A DNA stretch of 37,197 bases, taken from Chlamydiota bacterium (GTDB lineage: Bacteria > Chlamydiota > Chlamydiia > Chlamydiales > Parachlamydiaceae). Shown piece after piece: positions 1 through 7,081 of this stretch (position 1 is its first letter; each line of letters starts with the position of its first letter). Below the pieces are notes generated by a model. The model made no database searches, was not told the DNA's origin, and worked only from the letters and a program-made list of their open reading frames with translations. The translations under genes and the position numbers were made by a program. The DNA lies in NCBI GenBank assembly GCA_013287915.1, contig JABDCX010000018.1:2789-39985 (forward strand). Reading direction: 5' to 3'.

Positions 1-306
1 TGGTTACACCACACCTCTTTTTTATGGGATTACGATCCAGCAAATATGCGCTATCTACTCATGCCGCAAAAAAGGCCTGCCTATCGGCAAAACCGCCCTC
101 ACGACGCCTTTTTGTGCCGGCTATCCGAACATTTTCCATCTTTTGCTCAGATGCAGCAGCTACTTTTAGAGTCTTTGGAAACGCGGTTTGAAGTGCATGC
201 GATGGCCGAAGCTCAGCTGACAGAGATTTGTACAAGGCCGCATCGAAAATCGACGCTATTTGTTGAACTTCCAGACGGAATTGCACAGGGACACGATATA
301 AAGTAG
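1..306 (+). CDS. Lipoate-protein ligase A-like protein, 3' end only
   Basis: The frame is open from the first base to the TAG at 304-306, so the gene starts upstream of the window. The 101 visible residues begin WLHHTSFLWDYDP and continue NMRYLLMPQKRPAYRQNRPH, which resembles the region after the catalytic lysine domain in LplA/LipB-family ligases (a 'LWD.D...M..YL..P.KRPAYR..RSH' pattern recalled from the family). Such enzymes attach lipoate, octanoate or biotin to carrier proteins. The substrate lysine region is not in the window, so the assignment rests on the C-terminal pattern. The last 51 bp overlap the 3' end of the convergent permease gene. Another cofactor ligase of the same fold is possible. 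Confidence 0.6.
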   Translation, partial: WLHHTSFLWDYDPANMRYLLMPQKRPAYRQNRPHDAFLCRLSEHFPSFAQMQQLLLESLETRFEVHAMAEAQLTEICTRPHRKSTLFVELPDGIAQGHDIK

Positions 307-1101
307 TCCTGCTGTGAGGGCGATAGTCGCTCCACCTGGCCAGTCGAAGTGGTAGGCGATTGCCATGCCGCTGATGCACAAGGCACAGCTAATGGCAACA
401 GCAATTCCCATCATGTATGAAAGGCGCGCTGTAAAGATATTTGCGATCGAGGGGGGGATTGTCAACATCGTCATCACTAAGATAATCCCCACGACTTGAA
501 TCAAGAGGACGATCGAGACTGAGATGAGGACGAGCAAGAGCAGATACAAGGCGTCGACGTGGAGCCCTTGGAGCCTGGCTTGCTCTTCGTCGAAGCAAAT
601 GGCTAAAAAGCGCTTATGCAGGCACACGACTGTAACCAAGATCACTCCGTCCAGCCAGTAGAGGAGCGATAAGTCATCGGGAGTGACCCACAAGATATTA
701 CCCACTAAAAAGTTTGTGAGTTCGACATTGAATCCGGGTGTTTGCGAAATAAAAAGAATACCGGTGGCCATGCCGATCGACCAGAGGGCTGCAATGACAG
801 AATCTTCCCGTTGCTTGTAGTGGAGATGGATCCACCCGATCAAGAGAGCTGACAAGACACCTGCAATTAAGGCGCCTTGCAAAGGAGTGATCCATTCGAT
901 CCCTTTAGCTCTTTCTAGCCATAAGGAAAGGCCGATGCCACTTAAGACGGAGTGAGCGATGCTGCCGCTGATAAAGACGATCCGCTTGACGACGACGTAG
1001 GAGCCGATGATTCCGCTTACAAGCGAAGAAGCCAGCCCACCAATTAGAGCGGAAAGGAGTAAAGAATTGGTTTGGAGTGCGGTAACGAAAGAGTCGATCA
1101 T
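256..1101 (-). CDS. znuB: Metal ABC transporter permease (ZnuB/TroC-type)
   Basis: A 281-residue, very hydrophobic protein with about seven to eight membrane segments, typical of the ABC-3 permease family that moves zinc, manganese or iron across the inner membrane. The chosen ATG at 1101 lies in an ATGA overlap with the stop of the upstream ATPase gene. A longer reading from 1170 would run through the ATPase end and adds a non-hydrophobic leader, so I reject it. The family features SYVVVKRIVFISGSIAHSVL and, later, ILVMTMLTIPPSIANIF are visible. It is the last gene of the operon. The 3' end overlaps a convergent ligase gene by 51 bp. Metal specificity cannot be read from the permease; zinc is suggested by the binding protein. 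Confidence 0.88.
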   Translation of the reverse strand: MIDSFVTALQTNSLLLSALIGGLASSLVSGIIGSYVVVKRIVFISGSIAHSVLSGIGLSLWLERAKGIEWITPLQGALIAGVLSALLIGWIHLHYKQREDSVIAALWSIGMATGILFISQTPGFNVELTNFLVGNILWVTPDDLSLLYWLDGVILVTVVCLHKRFLAICFDEEQARLQGLHVDALYLLLLVLISVSIVLLIQVVGIILVMTMLTIPPSIANIFTARLSYMMGIAVAISCALCISGMAIAYHFDWPGGATIALTAGLLYIVSLCNSVWKFNK

Positions 1102-1832
1102 GGCTTGGCTCCCGACGAGGGTAATTTGATTAATGGAGCATGGTAGAGGCCCAGCGTAAAATGCTCGCACACTTGCTTAGGAGATAGAATGGTTATTTGC
1201 TTTTGCACGCAAAGCACCCGTTCGACGAGTCCGATGGCTGCATTGAGATTGTGAGTGACCATCAGGATCGTCATTTTCCCTTGTAATCTTTTAAGAAGCT
1301 CATAGACTTCCATCTCGACGCGTGTATCGACATTAGCTGTGGGTTCGTCTAACAGCAAAAGCTCAGGATCTCCGACTAAAGCACGTGCGATGAGAGCGCG
1401 TTGCGCTTGTCCGCCGGAGAGGGTCCCAAATGGGCGTTTTTCCATATCGGCTAGACCAACTGTCTCAAGCGACTGTCTCGCTTTTTCCACATCTTGCTTT
1501 GAGAAAAAACCGTACCAAGGTAGACGGGAGAGAAGTCCTCCCAAAACGAGCTCAAGGACTGAAATAGGGAACTGCTTATCGAAGCGAATCGTTTGTGGAA
1601 CGTATCCTAAGTGCTTTTGGGCATGCGAGGGCGTTGCACCGTACACCTGAATCAATCCAGAGCTGGGGGCGAGAAATCCCATGATCAGACGAAGGAGCGT
1701 GGTTTTGCCCCCGCCATTTGGCCCGATAATGCCAACAAACTCCCCCGGAACAACCGTGAACGAAGCATCAGCGATGATGGGTGCTTCCTGGTAGGCAAAA
1801 TTGACATGATCGAATTTGATTGCTTCTTTCAT
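1098..1832 (-). CDS. znuC: Metal ABC transporter ATPase (ZnuC/TroB-type)
   Basis: This 244-residue ATP-binding cassette protein powers the adjacent metal importer at the cytoplasmic face of the inner membrane. The sequence shows Walker A GPNGGGKTTLL (about residues 37-47), the ABC signature LSGGQAQRA, Walker B LLLLDEPTANVD and the switch histidine in MVTHNL. Its ATG lies only two bases after the stop of the binding-protein gene, and its own TGA overlaps the permease ATG, so the three are almost certainly translated together. Length and motifs are those of an intact cassette. The family handles zinc, manganese or iron. Confidence 0.92.
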   Translation of the reverse strand: MKEAIKFDHVNFAYQEAPIIADASFTVVPGEFVGIIGPNGGGKTTLLRLIMGFLAPSSGLIQVYGATPSHAQKHLGYVPQTIRFDKQFPISVLELVLGGLLSRLPWYGFFSKQDVEKARQSLETVGLADMEKRPFGTLSGGQAQRALIARALVGDPELLLLDEPTANVDTRVEMEVYELLKRLQGKMTILMVTHNLNAAIGLVERVLCVQKQITILSPKQVCEHFTLGLYHAPLIKLPSSGAKP

Positions 1833-1834
1833 AA

Positions 1835-2680
1835 TTAATCTGCAATTGCGTGAGCGATTTTATGCATTGAATCAAAATACTCCTCTGAATAAGGGTCTAA
1901 CACAATCACAGTGGCATCGAGTTCTTTGGCAAACATGTTGGCGCCTTTTCTACTGTATTGCGGTTGTACAAAAATCTTGCGGATATGTTCTTGCCTAGCT
2001 TGATTGAGAAGCTGTGTCAGTTGGCGCGGTGTGGGGTCTTTCCCTTCAAATTCAATCGATAGTTGTTTGAGATTGTAGTCGCGGCAAAAGTAGGCATAGG
2101 AGGGATGAGAGACAAGGATGGTGCGATTGTTCAGATGCACGAGTTCTTGTGTGATCGTGGTGTCTAAAGTAGCGAGCTCCTTTTGCAGAGCTTCCAGATT
2201 TTTTTCATACAAAGCCGCATGCGTTGGATAGCGTTGTTTAAGCGCATCCGCAATCGTTTTGACCTGGGTTTTCGCTTGGCGCGCACTCAACCAAATATGG
2301 GGGTCTTGGCAGTGGGTGTTGCAGCAGCATTGACCTGATTGTGGATCCGAAATGATCAAATCGACGCCTTGGCGCAAGTCAACGGTTTGCAGCTGCGGGT
2401 TATGCGACCGGATGGCGGGAACTGCTTTGGCTTCAAAACTCTCGCCGATGGTGAACCAGATGTTCCCGGTGCTGGCCCGGACCATTTGTTTAGGTGTTGG
2501 TTCGTACGTGTGGGCGCTAGCACCTACCGGAACCATTAATAAGACAGACACCGTGCCATTTGCAATTCTTTCGACAAAAAATTTGTAGGGAGCCAAGCTG
2601 ACGAGGATTGTTGGAGGTTCTTCTGCAGCGAAAGAAAAGGCGCTGAGAAGTAGGGTCAAACCTAGAGCAAGGTTTATCAT
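1835..2680 (-). CDS. znuA: Metal-binding periplasmic protein of ABC importer (ZnuA/TroA family)
   Basis: A 281-residue solute-binding protein with a cleavable signal peptide (cleavage probably near residues 17-20, SFAAE). Candidate metal ligands sit in the usual family places: H57 in GASAHTYEPTP, H128 in QDPHIWLS, H192 in SHPSYAYF and D262 in LDPYSEEY. The loop just before H128 carries C118, C119, C120, H123 and C124, where ZnuA proteins often have a histidine-rich loop. The ATG overlaps the stop of the upstream large secreted-protein gene (ATGA), and the ATPase gene follows after two bases. I infer periplasmic capture of zinc; manganese or iron cannot be excluded. C. trachomatis carries more than one importer of this type. 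Confidence 0.88.
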   Translation of the reverse strand: MINLALGLTLLLSAFSFAAEEPPTILVSLAPYKFFVERIANGTVSVLLMVPVGASAHTYEPTPKQMVRASTGNIWFTIGESFEAKAVPAIRSHNPQLQTVDLRQGVDLIISDPQSGQCCCNTHCQDPHIWLSARQAKTQVKTIADALKQRYPTHAALYEKNLEALQKELATLDTTITQELVHLNNRTILVSHPSYAYFCRDYNLKQLSIEFEGKDPTPRQLTQLLNQARQEHIRKIFVQPQYSRKGANMFAKELDATVIVLDPYSEEYFDSMHKIAHAIAD

Positions 2681-5607
2681 TGTATCATTCCTCGATTGGG
2701 GGTTTCGTCTTTTGCTACGCGAAAACCTGTGTAGGCATCGGTATGCTCAGGAGACAAACCCATCCGTTCGGACACACGCACTCCTGATGCGAGGCTATCG
2801 TAGCATCCACCTTTGACGACTTTGTATGTCCCTGAAGAGGGGCCTGTTGGGTTTGTTTGTGAGATGTTTTGTATGTATTGGTCGTCAAACCAATCAGAGA
2901 CCCATTCCCACACATTCCCACTCATGTCGTAGGCGCCATAAGGGCTTTTTGCCAAGTGCGTTATTTGCTGTTGCCGAGCGTGTGTTGTCAAGGGGAGCAA
3001 ATTGATGCCGTTGTAGAAGCCAATCGGGGTCGTCAAGACTTGAAAATAGTTGATGGGGCGATCGTCTGCTTTGTAGTTGGCCCATGTGGGATCGATCTCG
3101 TCTCGTCCAAATCCATACGCATACTTTTTAAGGGAACTGCCTGAACTCTCAACTTCCATCCCAGCAGCTTTTTCCCATTCTGCTTCTGTAGGTAAGCGGC
3201 AATTGCGATCGGCGCAATATGCGGTGGCACCATACCAAGAGACGTTGATCACAGGAAATTGTTCTTTTCCAGGCATGGGAGCAAATGAGATCGCCTCTTG
3301 AGAGTGGCGCCTGACGGTGATTTGGCTAAAAGGATCTGCTTCGAATGTTTTCGCAAGGAGCTTCCCTTTGGCATTGACGATTTGACCGACGTTATCGGCT
3401 TCGTCGGTGTAAAAGATGGTTTGTTTTTCAATCGCTTCATTCAGCCAATCGGCAAATTGTGCATTTGTCACTTCAAAAGAGGCGATTGAGAAGGCATCTA
3501 AGGTCACTAAGGCGCCATTTTGTTGCGAAATCTCTTGAGGAGTCAGCGCATTGCCGACGATCGCTTTGCCTGCAGGAATAAAAAGCATTTCGCTATTAGC
3601 GGTATAAGAGACAAAAACAGACTCATCTTTGATTTTCGTCGCATCGATGGTCAGCGGTTGTGGCGTCTTGTAGTTAGGGATGTCAAAAAAGGTAAGCTGG
3701 TACCGGCCAGGCGATAGCTGCAAGCGATTTTCTTTGCCAGAATGCGTGCTGACGATTTCGGAAGTCTCTCCAGACAGGCGTGAAAGGGTAAATTGAGCCG
3801 CAGGGATGTTTGCAGAGACGGTGATTGTGGCTGGCTGAGCAACAGAGGACTCGCTGGGTTGGTTGGCATTAAAAGGCAAATCGATGCTTTGCACGCTTTG
3901 AGGCGTGATCGTGACTTCGACGGGTTGTGCAGCGATTTGAGTGGTTGTCGTCCCTCTCCCCACAGGAGCGAGGGCCACCTTATATTTGCCAGCTGGCAGC
4001 GTAAACGATTTTTGACGGTTGCTCATTTCCTCTTTGGTCGTTCTTTTCAAGCCACTCAATTCCTGAATGACAACACCGGCGCGGTCGACATTTGTGCTGA
4101 TGATCAGTTTGCCGCCGATTTGAAATTCGAGCTTGATCACTTTGTTCTCTTTTGCATTAAAGGCAAAACGGGATTCTGGCGGGGCAATATTGAAATCGGG
4201 GTTTGTTGAATTAGCTGTCAGCACATAAATGCCAGTAGGCAACCCCTTGAATGCAAATTCAGTGCCTTCCCCTTTCCATTGGCGGTTGTCATTCGTCGAT
4301 TTTAATGTGAAGGTTGCATCAGGAATATTCGCTACGATGCGTAAAGTGCCTGCAAGGTAGAGGTGAGGGGTAAGTTTTTTCCGTTCCCCTTGCTTGACGA
4401 AGATCTGCTCTGCTGGGGGGGATTCGTATCCAGAAGGAAGCCGATAGGCAATGTGGTAGGTTCCCGTCGGCAGTTGCGGGCTTAGCCAGTAAAGCTTGCC
4501 GTTTCGCGCTTTGACAGTGAACGATTTTTGCGGTCCGTTTTTCTCGGATAGAGTGATGACAACCGTTTCTCCATCTGGGAATGGGGATTCGACGCTGATC
4601 GATCCGTATACCCGTTCATAAACGACCTCGACTCGGATCGTTTGGGCCGGATAGAGGTTGAATGGATAGGGGGGATTGACCCTGACATTGTATCCTTCGA
4701 GCTCTTCTGCTAGGATGCGGTAGTTATCCCCTTCGGGAAGAGGATAATTGACAACAGGCCCTTTTCCTGTGTAGATCGACTTGTTGTTTTTGATCACGGT
4801 CCAATGCGCCTGCGGCATATTGGTTGTGAGCGTCAATTGCCCATTGACTTGGGTGACGATTAAGGTCGGCTCTGCGTAAGGGCTAGATGGCCTTCTCACA
4901 ATGACTGTATCGGCAACTTCTTTATCGGTATCAGAAGAAATGTTTCCCTGCCAGGTGTACCTTCCCACCATGACGCCTAAACTCTTTCCAGGCTCAGCTG
5001 TAAAATGGAGAGGGGGCGGGGTCTCGTAGCCCGGCAAAGGCTCAAAGATCAGAGTGTATAAATCGGGTAAAAGATAATGTGCGATCAATTTGCCTGTTGT
5101 GGAGGCTGCACTGAGATTGCCATTTCTATCTCTGAGCGACAAAGCCGGAGGGGTCTTGAAGGGCTTATTTTCGGGAAGTGCTTTCGTCATTGCTTTGAGA
5201 GAGGCGTAGCGTGGGTGTATCGTTTGGTCTATGCGCGTAATTTCGTTTGGAAGGATCACCACATCCCTTTCAGGGATGGGTTCAAAGAGTGAATCTGTAT
5301 TTGGGATGAGAAATTGGAGAGCGTACTTTCCTGGAACGAGACTTTCGACAGCGACCATTCTTTTTGTTTTTTCGGAGTTCTCTACAAATGCCTCTCCTTT
5401 GGGATACATCTGTTCGTTCCCAAAGTCGCTGATGAGGTTGAAGCGGACACGATCGAGCCTCTCTCCTCTTGGGCCGGTGTCATACGAAACAACTAAGGTT
5501 CCCGTCTCTTCAGCATTAATTGGCAGGGCTGACGATAGGGTGAGCAAGAAGAACGATAAAAGATAACTCAAGAAGAACGATAAAAGATAACTCAATTGGT
5601 GAAGCAT
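2677..5607 (-). CDS. Secreted protein with about seven PEGA-like beta-sandwich repeats and a C-terminal FGE/sulfatase-modifying-factor domain
   Basis: A 976-residue protein. I place the start at the ATG at 5607, which has GGGGAG about seven bases upstream; an in-frame GTG at 5625 lacks this. A long hydrophobic signal peptide is followed by about seven beta-rich repeats, each starting with a strand such as GTLRIVANIP, GKLIISTNVD or ATITVSANIP and ending with a turn like LPTGTYHI or SPGRYQLTF, as in PEGA or carboxypeptidase-regulatory-like domains. The last ~290 residues are an FGE-sulfatase (SUMF1/EgtB/PvdO) domain: MLFIPAGKAIVG, FPVINVSWYGATAYC, RLPTEAEWEKAAG, YDMSGNVWEWVSDWF, GFRVAK. The paired catalytic cysteines of true FGE, expected just after KVVKGG, are absent (GGCYDSLASGVRVSER), so formylglycine synthesis is unlikely. 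Chlamydial Pkn1 has a C-terminal domain of this family. The gene heads the metal-importer operon. Confidence 0.8.
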   Translation of the reverse strand: MLHQLSYLLSFFLSYLLSFFLLTLSSALPINAEETGTLVVSYDTGPRGERLDRVRFNLISDFGNEQMYPKGEAFVENSEKTKRMVAVESLVPGKYALQFLIPNTDSLFEPIPERDVVILPNEITRIDQTIHPRYASLKAMTKALPENKPFKTPPALSLRDRNGNLSAASTTGKLIAHYLLPDLYTLIFEPLPGYETPPPLHFTAEPGKSLGVMVGRYTWQGNISSDTDKEVADTVIVRRPSSPYAEPTLIVTQVNGQLTLTTNMPQAHWTVIKNNKSIYTGKGPVVNYPLPEGDNYRILAEELEGYNVRVNPPYPFNLYPAQTIRVEVVYERVYGSISVESPFPDGETVVITLSEKNGPQKSFTVKARNGKLYWLSPQLPTGTYHIAYRLPSGYESPPAEQIFVKQGERKKLTPHLYLAGTLRIVANIPDATFTLKSTNDNRQWKGEGTEFAFKGLPTGIYVLTANSTNPDFNIAPPESRFAFNAKENKVIKLEFQIGGKLIISTNVDRAGVVIQELSGLKRTTKEEMSNRQKSFTLPAGKYKVALAPVGRGTTTTQIAAQPVEVTITPQSVQSIDLPFNANQPSESSVAQPATITVSANIPAAQFTLSRLSGETSEIVSTHSGKENRLQLSPGRYQLTFFDIPNYKTPQPLTIDATKIKDESVFVSYTANSEMLFIPAGKAIVGNALTPQEISQQNGALVTLDAFSIASFEVTNAQFADWLNEAIEKQTIFYTDEADNVGQIVNAKGKLLAKTFEADPFSQITVRRHSQEAISFAPMPGKEQFPVINVSWYGATAYCADRNCRLPTEAEWEKAAGMEVESSGSSLKKYAYGFGRDEIDPTWANYKADDRPINYFQVLTTPIGFYNGINLLPLTTHARQQQITHLAKSPYGAYDMSGNVWEWVSDWFDDQYIQNISQTNPTGPSSGTYKVVKGGCYDSLASGVRVSERMGLSPEHTDAYTGFRVAKDETPNRGMIQ
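5545..5595. repeat. 24-bp tandem duplication in a signal-peptide coding region
   Basis: Two adjacent identical 24-bp units (5545-5568 and 5569-5592), plus three more matching bases. They are read on the minus strand as two copies of an eight-residue hydrophobic block (LSYLLSFF). The duplication is in frame and lengthens the hydrophobic core of the signal peptide of the FGE-domain protein. Confidence 0.9.
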
Positions 5608-5667
5608 AATTTTCTCCCCAATCACTTATATGGCAAGTCGGGGTAGTTTGCAATGACCTTTACTAAA

Positions 5668-5836
5668 AGAGCCATTCCCGCTGTGTTTCTTCGACGATCC
5701 TCTGAAATCTTTTCGGTGATTTTACCCCACCGACCCTCACTCATATCAAAACCGATATGAGTTTCGGGGCGGGTGGGGTAAACTCCCTCGAAAATCTTTC
5801 GAGTCTCCTCGAAGAATTCAAAGCGGGAATGGCTCT
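5668..5836. repeat. 169-bp long imperfect palindrome between two minus-strand genes
   Basis: Nested inverted arms can be read directly: AGAGCCATTCCCGCT (5668-5682) pairs with 5822-5836, TTTACCCCACC (5721-5731) with 5772-5782, and ACTCATATC (5739-5747) with 5754-5762 around a six-base loop AAAACC. Segments between the arms also match with interruptions (TCTTCGACGA with TCCTCGAAGA). The outer right arm overlaps the stop codon of the phosphatase gene, so the transcript would fold into one very long hairpin right after translation ends. It could act as a terminator or be a non-autonomous palindromic repeat element. No obvious T-run follows the stem. Confidence 0.75.
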
Positions 5837-7079
5837 AAAATTTTAGTGTGTCAAAGACAACACCGTCACTGGAAATCGCTGTGAGTGTTCTTCCTTCTGG
5901 ACCGATTTCAACCAAAAGAAAATGGCGAGCAGGAGCCGATTTTGCGACATACCAATGGTTTTTATCTTTGCGCGGCTGACGTGGGTTTTTAACGCCCCAT
6001 GCCCCGTCACCGACATACAGGACGCCTTGGGGATCGACAACGCCTCCGCGAAGCGGACGAGTGCGTTTGTAGTCGTGGTCGTGATTTTCAAAAGCCATCG
6101 TGAGGTGATACCGATCGAAGAGAGGCGTCCAACACTGGCGGACCTGTGTGCTGAAGGGATAGGTATAGGCTCTGTAGGAGGGATAGGCAGGCACATGGTA
6201 AAGAGCGAATTTGGTGGGCCTGGCTTCTCTTGCGCGCAGCGTCTGATCAAGCCACTCGGTCTGTTGTCCACAGATCGGGTGAGTGTGGCCACTGTCGAGT
6301 AAAACGAGCGTCATGTAATTGCCAAAGTCTAAAACGTTGTACCCTTGTGGTCCTGGCATGGGAAATAGGGCGTAGAAAAAAGGTGCGTTTGCGGGCTGCT
6401 GATCAAAGTCTCCCATGGTGTCATGGTTCCCCAAGACAGGAAGGAGCGGAATCAAATCCCCTTGCGGGGTGACCATATCTTCGCTCCACGCTTGCAGCCA
6501 CTCGAGCCATCTATCGAATTCTTGTGGTGCCGGATTCGATAGCGATTTACCCGTGAGTTTATTGAAAAAACTGCCAAACCCTCTGCTTAAGCCCGATGCA
6601 TAGGCGATATCCCCTCCGACGAGGGCAAAATCGGGAGCTGTCCGTGCTGCTTGTTGATTAGTCATGTGCAACGTTTTTAAATCGTCGTGGTACATGTCAC
6701 CGCCCGCGACAAATTTGATCGGTTGTTGCAAGGTCGCAGGCAAGGTATGAAACCGGTACGTTTTTTCGTATTGCCCAATGTGAAAGCGGTACGAAGAATT
6801 GGGGTTAAGATGGGTGATCTCCCCCGTGTGAATGAAATAGGGATTGTTCCCGGGAAGCTTCCGCGTCGTGGCCGATTGGACGCTCCACCGCCCATTTTCT
6901 TGGCAGCAGTAAGCAATGGCATCACTCTCTTGCCTATCCGGAGTCACCCAACACACGGTGATCGTGCTTTCGGGGTGTTGCTGCCATGTGAGAAAGAGTG
7001 CTTTTGGCGCTGTCTCGGCAAAAACCGAGACACTGACAACAGCTAGAAAGAAACAAAGACTCCGTCTGAAAATTTCCAT
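5835..7079 (-). CDS. Secreted purple acid phosphatase-like metallophosphoesterase
   Basis: A 414-residue protein with an N-terminal signal peptide (cleavage near VFAETA, residue 21-22), an N-terminal fibronectin-III-like purple acid phosphatase domain (to about residue 112, ending SYRFHIGQ...YRFHTLP) and a metallophosphoesterase domain. The family's seven metal ligands can be placed: D128 (GGDM), D157 and Y160 (GGDIAYASG), N218 (LGNHD), H295 (YHVPAYPS), H333 and H335 (ENHDHDYKRT). The retained tyrosine fits the purple subclass, while the usual GHxH appears as NHDH. Expected activity is hydrolysis of phosphomonoesters outside the inner membrane; the substrate is unknown. It starts two bases after the htpG stop, so the two genes are probably co-transcribed, although I see no functional link. 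Confidence 0.85.
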   Translation of the reverse strand: MEIFRRSLCFFLAVVSVSVFAETAPKALFLTWQQHPESTITVCWVTPDRQESDAIAYCCQENGRWSVQSATTRKLPGNNPYFIHTGEITHLNPNSSYRFHIGQYEKTYRFHTLPATLQQPIKFVAGGDMYHDDLKTLHMTNQQAARTAPDFALVGGDIAYASGLSRGFGSFFNKLTGKSLSNPAPQEFDRWLEWLQAWSEDMVTPQGDLIPLLPVLGNHDTMGDFDQQPANAPFFYALFPMPGPQGYNVLDFGNYMTLVLLDSGHTHPICGQQTEWLDQTLRAREARPTKFALYHVPAYPSYRAYTYPFSTQVRQCWTPLFDRYHLTMAFENHDHDYKRTRPLRGGVVDPQGVLYVGDGAWGVKNPRQPRKDKNHWYVAKSAPARHFLLVEIGPEGRTLTAISSDGVVFDTLKF

Positions 7080-7081
7080 GT

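Noticed and set aside
3793-4209. 138-codon plus-strand frame within the FGE-domain gene
   Set aside because: Antisense to a long frame with clear repeats; no start signal or domain.
2677-5607. A true formylglycine-generating enzyme for sulfatase activation
   Set aside because: The two catalytic cysteines are absent and no sulfatase gene is nearby; the domain is a family relative only.
5843-6292. 149-codon minus-strand frame overlapping the phosphatase in another frame
   Set aside because: Same-strand shadow of the phosphatase gene, which carries all the metal-ligand motifs.
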